Source: Clusia tigrina
Lineage: Eukaryota; Arthropoda; Insecta; Diptera; Clusiidae
Direction: 5' to 3'
DNA length: 64,000 nucleotides
Assembly: GCA_920105625.2 (NCBI GenBank)
Contig: OV050030.1
Coordinates: 253,053,889-253,117,888 of the forward strand
Below the pieces are notes generated by a model, which had not been told where the DNA came from, did not search any database, and saw only the letters and a program-made list of their open reading frames with translations. Below are positions 12,231 to 24,230 of the stretch, in pieces. Each line of letters begins with the position of its first letter. The stretch's first letter is position 1. The translations under genes were made by a program, and so were the position numbers.

Positions 12231-13010
12231 GGACTCAAGGGTAGCATAGCTTTGAGCGATAGCTTAAATTGACAAGAGTCTCGAGTACTTTATTGTTACA
12301 AAATTTCAAGGTTTTTTGACCCACCAGTAAAAGTTACAAGCATTTGTCTGTTGCAAACTTTGATAGGTGTAGGACGTACCGTATACAAGTTAGGGCCATT
12401 TGAAGTTTTATCAGTGTTTGATTTGGGACTCAAGGGTAGCATAGCTTTGAACGATAGCTTAAATTGACAAGAGGCTCGAGTACTTTATTGCTACAAAATT
12501 TTAAAATTTTTGTGACGCTCCAGTAAAAAGTTACAAGCATTTGTATGTTGCAAACTTTGATAGGTGTAGGACGTACCGTATAGAAGTTATTGCCATTTGA
12601 AGTTTTATCAGTCTTTGATTTTGGACTTAAGGTTAGGGTAGCTTTGAGCGATATCTTAAATTGACAAGAGGCTCGAGTACCTTATTGTTACAAAATTTCA
12701 AGGTTTTATGACGCTCCAGTAAAAAGTTACAAGCATTTGTATGTTGCAAACTTTGATAAGTGTAGGACGTAACGTATAGAATTTAAAGGCCATTTGAAGT
12801 TTTAGCAGTGTTTGATTTGGAACTGAAAGGTAGCTATGAGCTATAGCTTAAATTGATAAGAAAAAAGTACTTAATTGTCACAAAATTTCAAGGTTTTATC
12901 ACGCTCCAGTAAAAAGTTACAAGCATTTGTATGTTGCAAACTTTGATAGGTGTAGGACGTACCGTATAGAAGTTAGGGCCATTTGAAGTTTTATCAGTGT
13001 TTGATTTAAA
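12185..13010. repeat. Block duplicated at 16489-17314
   Basis: Shift 4304 (22 monomers minus 8). The block includes GAGTCTCGAG with TTTTTTGACCCACCAGTAAA, then CTTTGAACGATAGC with CTGCTACAAAATTTTAAAAT, then S and T. It ends at the monomer after T, where the left copy is U (TTTAAAGACTC) and the right copy is standard. Confidence 0.75.
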
Positions 13011-13184
13011 GACTCAAGGGTAGCATAGCTTTGAGCGATGGCTTAAATTGACAAGCGGCTGGAGTACTTTATTGTTACAAAATTTCAAGGTTTTATGACG
13101 CTCCAGTAAAAAGTTACAAGCATTTGTATGTTGCAAACTTTGATAGGTGTAGGACATACCGTATAGAAGTTAGGGCCATTTGAA
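12602..13184. repeat. S-T-U cassette 1
   Basis: Three linked marker monomers. S has TCAGTCTTTGATTTTGGAC and TTAAGGTTAGGGTAGC. T has its core at 12829 (GTAGCTATGAGCTATAGC, TTGATAAGAAAAAAG). U starts at 12988 with GATTTAAAGACTCAAGG, GCGATGGC and AAGCGGCTGGAG. S ends in GATAAGTGTAGGACGTAACG before T. Confidence 0.8.
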
Positions 13185-13773
13185 GTTTGATCAGTGTTTG
13201 ATTTGGGACTCATGACTAGCATAGCTTTGAGCGATAGTTTAAATTGACAAGAGGCTCGAGTACTTTATTGTTCCAAAATTTCAAGGTCTTATGACGCTCC
13301 AGTAAAAAGTTACAAGCATTTGTATGTTGCAAACTTTGATAGGTGTAGGACGTACCGTATAGAAGTTATAGCCATTTGAAGTTTTATCAGTGTTTGATTT
13401 GGGACTCAAGGGTAGCATAGTTTTGAGCGATAGCTTAAATTGACAAGAGGCTCGAGTACTTTATTGTTACAAAATTTCAAGGTTTTATGACGCACCAGTA
13501 AAAAGTTACAAGCATTTGTCTGTTGCAAACTTTGATAGGTGTAGGACGTACCGTATACAAGTTAGGGCCATTTGAAGTTTTATCAGTGTTTGATTTGGGA
13601 CTCAAGGGTAGCATAGCTTTGAGCGATAGCTTAAATTGACAAGAGGCTCGAGTACTTTATTGTTACAAAATTTTTAAATTTGTGTGACGCTCCAGTAAAA
13701 AGTTACAAGCATTTGTATGTTGCAAACTTTGATAGGTGTAGGACGTACCGTATAGAAGTTATTGCCATTTGAA

Positions 13774-14357
13774 GTTTTATCAGTCTTTGATTTTGGACTT
13801 AAGGGTAGGGTAGCATTGAGCGATATCTTAAATTGACAATAGGCTCGAGTACCTTATTGTTACAAAATTTCAAGGTTTTATGACGCTTCAGTAAAAAGTT
13901 ACAAGCATATGTATGCTGCAAACTTTGATAAGTGTAAGACGTAACGTATAGAATTTAAAGGCCATTTGAAGTTTTAGCAGTGTTTGATTTGGAACTGAAA
14001 GGTAGCTATGAGCTATAGCTTAAATTGATAAGAAAAAAAGTACTTAATTGTCACAAAATTTCAAGGTTTTATCACGCTCCAGTAAAAAGTTACAAGCATT
14101 TGTATGTTGCAAACTTTGATAGGTGTAGGACGTACCGTATAGAAGTTAGGGCCATTTGAAGTTTTATCAGTGTTTGATTTAAAGACTCAAGGGTAGCATA
14201 GCTTTGAGCGATGGCTTAAATTGACAAGCGGCTGGAGTACTTTATTGTTACAAAATTTCAAGGTTTTATGACGCTCCAGTAAAAAGTTACAAGCATTTGT
14301 ATGTTGCAAACTTTGATAGGTGTAGGACGTACCATACAGAAGTTAGGGCCATTTTAA
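13774..14357. repeat. S'-T-U cassette 2
   Basis: Same order as at 12602, with S' (GGGTAGGGTAGCATTG) and a T monomer (core at 14001) with one A more in its A tract. T and U here resemble both 10874 (T) and 12988 (U), so this cassette looks like a recombinant of the two. Confidence 0.7.
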
Positions 14358-16905
14358 GTTTTATCAGTGTTTGATTTGGGACTGAAGGGTAGCATAGCTT
14401 TAAGTAATAGCTTAAATTGACAAGAGGCTCGAGTACTTTATTGTTACAAAATTTCAAGATTTTATGACGCTCCAGCAAAAAGTTACAAGCATTTGTATGT
14501 TGCAAACTTTGATAGGTGTAGGACGTACCGTATAGAAGTTAGGGCCATTTGAAGTGTTATCAGTGTTTGATTAGGGACTCAAGGGTAGCATAGCTTTGAG
14601 CGATAGCTTAAATTGGCAAGAGGCTCGAGTACTTTATTGTTACAAAATTTCAAGGTTTTATGACGCACCAGTAAAAAGTTACATGCTTTTGTATGTTGCA
14701 AACTTTGATAGGTGTAGGACGTACCATATAGAAGTTAGGGCTATTTGAAGTTTTATCAGTGTTTGATTTGGGACTCAAGGGTAGCATAGCTTTGAGCGAT
14801 AGCTTAAATTTACAAGAGGCTCGAGTACTTTATTGTTACAAATTTTCAAGGTTTTATGACGCTCCTGTAAAAAGTTACAAGCATTTGTATGTTGCAAACT
14901 TTGATAGGTGTAGGACGTACCGTATAGAAGTTAGGGCCATTTGAAGTTTTATCAGTGTGTGATTTGGGACTCAAGGGTAGCATAGCTTTGAGCGATAGTT
15001 TAAATTGACAAGAGGCTCGAGTACTTTATTGTTACAAAATTTCAAGGCTTTATGACGCTCCAGTAAAAAGTTACAAGCATTTGTATATTGCAAACTTTGA
15101 TAGGTGTATTACGTACCGTATAGAATTTTGGGCCATTTGAAGTTTTATCAGTGTTTGATTTGGGACTCAAGGGTAGTATAGCTTTGAGCGATTGCTTAAA
15201 TTGACAAGAGGCTCGAGTACTTTATTCTTACAAAATTTCAAGGTTTTATGACGCTCCAGTAAAATGTTACAAGTATTTGTATGTTGCAAACTTTGATAGG
15301 TGTAGGACGTACCATATTGAAGTTAGGGTCATTTTAAGTTTTATCAGTGTTTGATTTGGGACTGAAGGGTAGCATAGCTTTGAGCAATAGCTTAAATTGA
15401 CAAGAGGGTCGAGTACTTTATTGCTACAAAATTTCAAGCTTTTAAGACGCTCCAGTAAAAAGTTACAAGCATTTGTATGTTGCAAACTTTGATAGGTGTA
15501 GGACGTACCGTATAGAAGTTAGGGCCATTTGAAGTGTTATCAGTGTTTGATTTGGGACTCAAGGGTAGCATAGCTTTGAGCGATAGCTTAAATTGGCAAG
15601 AGGCTCGAGTACTTTATTGTTACAAAATTTCAAGGTTTTATGACGCACCAGTAAAAAGTTACATGCATTTGTATGTTGCAAACTTTGATAGGTGTAGGAC
15701 GTACCGTATAGAAGTTAGGGCTATTTGAAGTTTTATCAGTGTTTGATTTGGGACTCAAGGGTAGCATAGCTTTGAGCGATAGCTTAAATTTACAAGAGGC
15801 TCGAGTACTTTATTGTTACAAAATTTCAAGGTTTTTTGACGCTCCAGTAAAAAGTTACAAGCATTTGTATGTTGCAAACTTGGATAGGTGTAGGACATAC
15901 CGTATAGAAGTTAGGGCCATTTGAAGTTTGATCAGTGTTTGATTTGGGACTCAAGAGTAGCATAGCTTTGAGCGATAGCTTAAATTGACAAGAGGCTCGA
16001 GTACTTTATTGTTACAAAATTTCAAGGTCTTATGACGCTCCAGTAAAAAGTTACAAGCATTTGTATGTTGCAAACTTTGATAGGTGTAGGACGTACCGTA
16101 TAGAAGTTAGGGCCATTTGAAGTTTTATCAGTGTTTGATTAGGGAGTAAAGGGTAGCATAGCTTTGAGCGATAGCTTAAATTTACATGAGGCTCGAGTAC
16201 TTTATTGTTACAAAATTTCAAGGCTTTATGACGCTCCAGTAAAAAGTTACAAGCATTTGTATATTGCAAACTTAGATAGGTGTATTACGTACCGTATAGA
16301 ATTTAGGGCCATTTGAAGTTTTATCAGTGTTTGATTTGGGACTCAAGGGTAGTATAGCTTTGAGCGATTGCTTAAATTGACAAGAGGCTCGAGTACTTTA
16401 TTGTTACAAAATTTCATGGTTTTATAACGCTCCAATAAAAAGTTACAAGCATTAGTATGTTGCAAACTTTGATAGGTGTAGGACGTACTGTATAGAAGTT
16501 AGGGCCATTTGAAGTTTTATCAGTGTTTGATTTGGGACTCAAGGGTAGCATAGCTTTGAGCGATAGCATAAATTGACAAGAGTCTCGAGTACTTTATTGT
16601 TACAAAATTTCAAGGTTTTTTGACCCACCAGTAAAAGTTACAAGCATTTGTCTGTTGCAAACTTTGATAGGTGTAGGACGTACCGTATACAAGTTAGGGC
16701 CATTTGAAGTTTTATCAGTGTTTGATTTGGGACTCAAGGGTAGCATAGCTTTGAACGATAGCTTAAATTGACAAGAGGCTCGAGTACTTTATTGCTACAA
16801 AATTTTAAAATTTTTGTGACGCTCCAGTAAAAAGTTACAAGCATTTGTATGTTGCAAACTTTGATAGGTGTAGGACGTACCGTATAGAAGTTATTGCCAT
16901 TTGAA

Positions 16906-17291
16906 GTTTTATCAGTCTTTGATTTTGGACTTAAGGTTAGGGTAGCTTTGAGCGATATCTTAAATTGACAAGAGGCTCGAGTACCTTATTGTTACAAAAT
17001 TTCAAGGTTTTATGACGCTCCAGTAAAAAGTTACAAGCATTTGTATGTTGCAAACTTTGATAAGTGTAGGACGTAACGTATAGAATTTAAAGGCCATTTG
17101 AAGTTTTAGCAGTGTTTGATTTGGAACTGAAAGGTAGCTATGAGCTATAGCTTAAATTGATAAGAAAAAAGTACTTAATTGTCACAAAATTTCAAGGTTT
17201 TATCACGCTCCAGTAAAAAGTTACAAGCATTTGTATGTTGCAAACTTTGATAGGTGTAGGACGTACCGTATAGAAGTTAGGGCCATTTGAA
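16906..17291. repeat. S-T pair without U
   Basis: S with GGTTAGGGTAGC and T (core at 17133) are followed by an ordinary monomer with AATTTACAAG. The usual U monomer is absent here; the next U is at about 17690. Confidence 0.7.
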
Positions 17292-18780
17292 GTTTTATCA
17301 GTGTTTGATTTGGGACTCAAGGGTAGCATAGCTTTGAGCGATAGCTTAAATTTACAAGAGGCTCGAGTACTTTATTGTTACAAATTTTCAAGGTTTTATG
17401 ACGCTCCTGTAAAAAGTTTCAAGCATTTGTATATTGCAAACTTTGATAGGTGTAGGACATACCGTATATAAGTTAGGGCCATTTGAAGTTTTATCAGTGT
17501 TTGATTTGGGACTCAAGGGTAGCATAGCTTTGCGCGATAGCTTAAATTGACAAGAGGCTCGAGTACTTTATTGTAACAAAATTTCAAGGTTTTATGACGC
17601 TCCAGTAAAATGTTACAAGCATTTGTATGTTGCAAGCTTTCATAGTTGTAGGACGTACCGTATAGAAGTTAGGGCCATTTGAAGTTTTATCAGTGTTTGA
17701 TTTAAAGACTCAAGGGTAGCATAGCTTTGAGCGATGGCTTAAATTGACAAGCGGCTGGAGTACTTTTTTGTTACAAAATTTCAAGGTTTTATGACGCTCC
17801 AGTAAAAAGTTACAAGCATTTGTATGTTGCAAACTTTGATAGGTGTGGGACGTACCATATAGAAGTTAGGGCCATTTTAAGTTTTATCAGTGTTTGATTT
17901 GGGACTGAAGGGTAGCATAGCTTTGAGTAATAGCTTAAATTGACAAGAGGCTCGAGTACTTTATTGTTACAAAATTTCAAGATTTTATGACGCTCCAGTA
18001 AAAAGTTACAAGCATTTGCATGTTGCAAACTTTGATAGGTGTAGGACGTACCGTATAGAAGTTAAGGCCATTTGAAGTGTTATCAGTGTTTGATTAGGGA
18101 CTCAAGGGTAGCATAGCTTTGAGCGATAGCTTAAATTGGCAAGAGGCTCGAGTACTTTATTGTTACAAAATTTCAAGGTTTTATGACGCACCAGTAAAAA
18201 GTTACATGCATTTGTATGTTGCAAACTTTGATAGGTGTAGGACGTACCGTATAGAAGTTAGGGCTATTTGAAGTTTTATCAGTGTTTGATTTGGGACTCA
18301 AGGGTAGCATAGCTTTGAGCGATAGCTTAAATTTACAAGAGGCTCGAGTACTTTATTGTTACAAATTTTCAAGGTTTTATGACGCTCCTGTAAAAAGTTA
18401 CAAGCATTTGTATGTTGCAAACTTTGATAGGTGTAGGACATACCGTATAGAAGTTAGGGCCATTTGAAGTTTGATCAGTGTTTGATTTGGGACTCAAGAG
18501 TAGCATAGCTTTGAGCGATAGCTTAAATTGACAAGAGGCTCGAGTACTTTATTGTTACAAAATTTATTATGACGCTCCAGTAAAAAGTTACAAGCATTTG
18601 TATGTTGCAAACTTTGATAGGTGTAGGACGTACCGTATAGAAGTTAGGGCCATTTGAAGTTTTATCAGTGTGTGATTTGGGACTCATGGGTAGCATAGCT
18701 TTGAGCGATAGTTTAAATTGACAAGAGGCTCGAGTACTTTATTGTTACAAAATTTCAAGGCTTTATGACGCTCCAGTAAA
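17281..18780. repeat. Block repeated at 26848-28347 and 35825-37324
   Basis: The shift is 9567 to the second copy and 18544 to the third. Shared order: AATTTACAAG, GTTTCAAGCATTTGTATATT with CCGTATATAAG (W variant), GCTTTGCGCGATAGC with TTGTAACAAAA, GCAAGCTTTCATAGTTGTAGG, U, antisense-ORF type monomers, ATTTGCATGTTGC, and AAAATTTATTATGACGC. Another relative is 40635-41890 (shift 13663 from the copy at 26972). Confidence 0.8.
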
Positions 18781-19250
18781 AAGTTACAAGCATTTGTATG
18801 TTGCAAACTTTGATAGGTGTAGGACGTACCGTATAGAAGTTAGGGCCATTTGAAGTGTTATCAGTGTTTGATTTGGGACTCAAGGGTAGCATAGCTTTGA
18901 GCGATAGCTTAAATTGGCAAGAGGCTCGAGTACTTTATTGTTACACAATTTCAAGGTTTTATGACGCACCAGTAAAAAGTTACATGCATTTGTATGTTGC
19001 AAACTTTGATAGGTGTAGGACGTACCGTATAGAAGTTAGGGCTATTTGAAGTTTTATCAGTGTTTGATTTGGGACTCAAGGGTAGCATAGCTTTGAGCGA
19101 TAGCTTAAATTTACAAGAGGCTCGAGTACTTTATTGTTACAAAATTTCAAGGTTTTATGACGCTCCAGTAAAAAGTTACAAGCATTTGTATGTTGCAAAC
19201 TTGGATAGGTGTAGGACATAGCGTATAGAAGTTAGGGCCATTTGAAGTTT
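18500..19250. repeat. Block duplicated at 20842-21592
   Basis: Shift 2342. It begins around the 6-bp-shorter monomer with AAAATTTATTATGACGC (18560) and continues through GTGTGTGATTTGGG, GAAGTGTTATCAGTG with AATTGGCAAG, and AACTTGGATAGG. It abuts the start of the large recent duplication at 19252. Confidence 0.7.
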
Positions 19251-19639
19251 GATCAGTGTTTGATTTGGGACTCAAGAGTAGCATAGCTTTGAGCGATAGC
19301 TTAAATTGACAAGAGGCTCGAGTACTTTATTGTTACAAAATTTCAAGGTCTTATGACGCTCCAGTAAAAAGTTACAAGCATTTGTATGTTGCAAACTTTG
19401 ATAGGTGTACGACGTACCGTATACAAGTTAGGGCCATTTGAAGTTTTATCAGTGTTTGATTTGGGACTCAAGGGTAGCATAGCTTTGAACGATAGCTTAA
19501 ATTGACAAGAGGCTCGAGTACTTTATTGCTACAAAATTTTAAAATTTTTGTGACGCTCCAGTAAAAAGTTACAAGCATTTGTATGTTGCAAACTTTGATA
19601 GGTGTAGGACGTACCGTATAGAAGTTATTGCCATTTGAA

Positions 19640-20222
19640 GTTTTATCAGTCTTTGATTTTGGACTTAAGGTTAGGGTAGCTTTGAGCGATATCTTAAATT
19701 GACAAGAGGCTCGAGTACCTTATTGTTACAAAATTTCAAGGTTTTATGACGCTCCAGTAAAAAGTTACAAGCATTTGTATGTTGCAAACTTTGATAAGTG
19801 TAGGACGTAACGTATAGAATTTAAAGGCCATTTGAAGTTTTAGCAGTGTTTGATTTGGAACTGAAAGGTAGCTATGAGCTATAGCTTAAATTGATAAGAA
19901 AAAAGTACTTAATTGTCACAAAATTTCAAGGTTTTATCACGCTCCAGTAAAAAGTTACAAGCATTTGTATGTTGCAAACTTTGATAGGTGTAGGACGTAC
20001 CGTATAGAAGTTAGGGCCATTTGAAGTTTTATCAGTGTTTGATTTAAAGACTCAAGGGTAGCATAGCTTTGAGCGATGGCTTAAATTGACAAGCGGCTGG
20101 AGTACTTTATTGTTACAAAATTTCAAAGTTTTATGACGCTCCAGTAAAAAGTTACAAGCATTTGTATGTTGCAAACTTTGATAGGTGTAGGACGTACCAT
20201 ACAGAAGTTAGGGCCATTTTAA
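19640..20222. repeat. S-T-U cassette 3
   Basis: S, then T (core 19867, GTAGCTATGAGCTATAGC), then U starting at 20026 (GATTTAAAGACTC, GATGGC, GCGGCTGGAG). It recurs at shift 3321 (22961), at 3321+2537 (25498) and at 11514 (31154), and so serves as a register mark for the large duplication. Confidence 0.8.
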
Positions 20223-21693
20223 GTTTTATCAGTGTTTGATTTGGGACTGAAGGGTAGCATAGCTTTAAGTAATAGCTTAAATTGACAAGAGGCTCGAGTA
20301 CTTTATTGTTACAAAATTTCAAGATTTTATGACGCTCCAGCAAAAAGTTACAAGCATTTGTATGTTGCAAACTTTGATAGGTGTAGGACGTACCGTATAG
20401 AAGTTAGGGCCATTTGAAGTGTTATCAGTGTTTGATTAGGGACTCAAGGGTAGCATAGCTTTGAGCGATAGCTTAAATTGGCAAGAGGCTCGAGTACTTT
20501 ATTGTTACAAAATTTCAAGGTTTTATGACGCACCAGTAAAAAGTTACATGCTTTTGTATGTTGCAAACTTTGATAGGTGTAGGACGTACCGTATAGAAGT
20601 TAGGGCCATTTGAAGTTTTATCAGTGTTTGATTTGGGACTCAAGGGTAGCATAGCTTTGAGCGATAGCTTAAATTTACAAGAGGCTCGAGTACTTTATTG
20701 TTACAAATTTTCAAGGTTTTATGACGCTCCTGTAAAAAGTTACAAGCATTTGTATGTTGCAAACTTTGATAGGTGTAGGACGTACCGTATAGAAGTTAGG
20801 GCCATTTGAAGTTTGATCAGAGTTTGATTTGGGATACAAGAGTAGCATAGCTTTGAGCGATAGCTTAAATTGACAAGAGGCTCGAGTACTTTATTGTTAC
20901 AAAATTTATTATGACGCTCCAGTAAAAAGTTACAAGCATTTGTATGTTGCAAACTTTGATAGGTGTAGGACGTACCGTATAGAAGTTAGGGCCATTTGAA
21001 GTTTTATCAGTGTGTGATTTGGGACTCATGGGTAGCATAGCTTTGAGCGATAGTTTAAATTGACAAGAGGCTCGAGTACTTTATTGTTACAAAATTTCAA
21101 GGCTTTATGACGCTCCAGTAAAAAGTTACAAGCATTTGTATGTTGCAAACTTTGATAGGTGTAGGACGTACCGTATAGAATTTAGGGCCATTTGAAGTGT
21201 TATCAGTGTTTGATTTGGGACTCAAGGGTAGCATAGCTTTGAGCGATAGCTTAAATTGGCAAGAGGCTCGAGTACTTTATTGTTACAAAATTTCAAGGTT
21301 TTATGACGCTCCAGTAAAAAGTTACATGCATTTGTATGTTGCAAACTTTGATAGGTGTAGGACGTACCGTATAGAAGTTAGGGCTATTTGAAGTTTTATC
21401 AGTGTTTGATTTGGGACTCAAGGGTAGCATAGCTTTGAGCGATAGCTTAAATTTACAAGAGGCTCGAGTACTTTATTGTTACAAAATTTCAAGGTTTTAT
21501 GACGCTCCAGTAAAAAGTTACAAGCATTTGTATGTTGCAAACTTGGATAGGTGTAGGACATACCGTATAGAAGTTAGGGCCATTTCAAGTTTGATCAGTG
21601 TTTGATTTGGGACTCAAGAGCAGCATAGCTTTGAGCGATAGCTTAAATTGACAAGAGGCTCGAGTACTTTATTGTTACAAAATTTCAAGGTCT

Positions 21694-24230
21694 TATGACG
21701 CTCCAGTAAAAAGTTACAAGCATTTGTATGTTGCAAACTTTGATAGGTGTAGGACGTACCGTATAGAAGTTAGGGCCATTTGAAGTTTTATCAGTGTTTG
21801 ATTAGGGAGTAAAGGGTAGCATAGCTTTGAGCGATAGCTTAAATTTACATGAGGCTCGAGTACTTTATTGTTACAAAATTTCAAGGCTTTATGACGCTCC
21901 AGTAAAAAGTTACAAGCATTTGTATATTGCAAACTTTGATAGGTGTATTACGTACCGTATAGAATTTAGGGCCATTTGTAGTTTTATCAGTGTTTGATTT
22001 GGGACTCAAGGGTAGTATAGCTTTGAGCGATTGCTTAAATTGACAAGAGGCTCGAGTACTTTATTGTTACAAAATTTCATGGTTTTATAACGCTCCAATA
22101 AAAAGTTACAAGCATTAGTATGTTGCAAACTTTGATAGGTGTAGGACGTACTGTATAGAAGTTAGGGCCATTTGAAGTTTTATCAGTGTTTGATTTGGGA
22201 CTCAAGGGTAGCATAACTTTGAGCGATAGCTTAAATTGACAAGAGGCTCGAGTACTTTATTGTTACAAAGTTTCAAGGTTTTATGACGCTCCAGTAAAAA
22301 GTTACAAGCATTTGTATGTTGCAAACTTTGATAGGTGTAGGACGTACCGTATAGAAGTTAGGGTCATTTGAAGTTTTATCAGTGTTTGATTTGGGACTCA
22401 AGGGTAGCATAGCTTTGAGCGATAGCATAAATTGACAAGAGGCTTGAGTACTTTATTGTTACAAAATTTCAAGGTTTTATGACGCTCCAGTAAAAAGATA
22501 CAAGCATTTGTATGTTGCAAACTTTGATAGGTGTAGGACGTACCGTATAGAAGTTAGGGCCATTTGAAGTTTTATCAGTGTTTGATTTGGGACTCAAGGG
22601 TAGCATAGCTTTGAGCGATAGCTTAAATTGACAAGAGTCTCGAGTACTTTATTGTTACAAAATTTCAAGGTTTTTTGACCCACCAGTAAAAGTTACAAGC
22701 ATTTGTCTGTTGCAAACTTTGATAGGTGTAGGACGTACCGTATACAAGTTAGGGCCATTTGAAGTTTTATCAGTGTTTGATTTGGGACTCAAGGGTAGCA
22801 TAGCTTTGAACGATAGCTTAAATTGACAAGAGGCTCGAGTACTTTATTGCTACAAAATTTTAAAATTTTTGTGACGCTCCAGTAAAAAGTTACAAGCATT
22901 TGTATGTTGCAAACTTTGATAGGTGTAGGACGTACCGTATAGAAGTTATTGCCATTTGAAGTTTTATCAGTCTTTGATTTTGGACTTAAGGTTAGGGTAG
23001 CTTTGAGCGATATCTTAAATTGACAAGAGGCTCGAGTACCTTATTGTTACAAAATTTCAAGGTTTTATGACGCTCCAGTAAAAAGTTACAAGCATTTGTA
23101 TGTTGCAAACTTTGATAAGTGTAGGACGTAACGTATAGAATTTAAAGGCCATTTGAAGTTTTAGCAGTGTTTGATTTGGAACTGAAAGGTAGCTATGAGC
23201 TATAGCTTAAATTGATAAGAAAAAAGTACTTAATTGTCACAAAATTTCAAGGTTTTATCACGCTCCAGTAAAAAGTTACAAGCATTTGTATGTTGCAAAC
23301 TTTGATAGGTGTAGGACGTACCGTATAGAAGTTAGGGCCATTTGAAGTTTTATCAGTGTTTGATTTAAAGACTCAAGGGTAGCATAGCTTTGAGCGATGG
23401 CTTAAATTGACAAGCGGCTGGAGTACTTTATTGTTACAAAATTTCAAGGTTTTATGACGCTCCAGTAAAAAGTTACAAGCATTTGTATGTTGCAAACTTT
23501 GATAGGTGTAGGACGTACCATACAGAAGTTAGGGCCATTTTAAGTTTTATCAGTGTTTGATTTGGGACTGAAGGGTAGCATAGCTTTAAGTAATAGCTTA
23601 AATTGACAAGAGGCTCGAGTACTTTATTGTTACAAAATTTCAAGATTTTATGACGCTCCAGCAAAAAGTTACAAGCATTTGTATGTTGCAAACTTTGATA
23701 GGTGTAGGACGTACCGTATAGAAGTTAGGGCCATTTGAAGTGTTATAAGTGTTTGATTAGGGACTCAAGGGTAGCATAGCTTTGAGCGATAGCTTAAATT
23801 GGCAAGAGGCTCGAGTACTTTATTGTTACAAAATTTCAAGGTTTTATGACGCACCAGTAAAAAGTTACATGCTTTTGTATGTTGCAAACTTTGATAGGTG
23901 TAGGACGTACCGTATAGAAGTTAGGGCTATTTGAAGTTTTATCAGTGTTTGATTTGGGACTCAAGGGTAGCATAGCTTTGAGCGATAGCTTAAATTTACA
24001 AGAGGCTCGAGTACTTTATTGTTACAAATTTTCAAGGTTTTATGACGCTCCTGTAAAAAGTTACAAGCATTTGTATGTTGCAAACTTTGATAGGTGTAGG
24101 ACGTACCGTATAGAAGTTAGGGCCATTTGAAGTTTGATCAGAGTTTGATTTGCGATTCAAGAGTAGCATAGCTTTGAGCGATAGCTTAAATTGACTAGAG
24201 GCTCGAGTACTTTATTGTTACAAAATTTAT
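21694..24230. repeat. 13-mer HOR unit Q, copy 1 (2537 bp)
   Basis: Thirteen monomers totalling 2537 bp (13 x 196 minus 11), followed directly by a second copy at 24231-26767. The unit holds TTAGGGAGTAAAGGG with TTACATGAG, GTGTATTACGTACC, CATTAGTATGTTGC, AGCATAACTTTG, TTTTTTGACCCACC, the S-T-U cassette and AAAATTTATTATGACGC. Mismatches seen between copies: GGGTCATT at 22374, AAAGATAC near 22497, and GATGTACC near 26440. Confidence 0.88.
22961..23543. repeat. S-T-U cassette 4
   Basis: Cassette inside Q copy 1, with T core at 23188, shift 3321 from cassette 3. The surrounding 19.41-21.0 kb and 22.73-24.33 kb also match at this shift, so a 17-mer period underlies this domain as well. Confidence 0.8.

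Larger units (their letters stand above)
9001..19251. repeat. HOR domain B, mosaic of overlapping duplications
   Basis: At least four long matches with different shifts coexist: 9969-11046 with 13096-14173 (shift 3127), about 10970-12230 with 14882-16142 (3912), about 12185-13010 with 16489-17314 (4304), and 18500-19250 with 20842-21592 (2342). This patchwork is what repeated unequal exchange at different registers produces. Domain markers are GACTCATGACTAGC, CTGCTACAAAATTTTAAAAT, TTTTTTGACCCACCAG and the S, T and U monomers. Confidence 0.75.
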
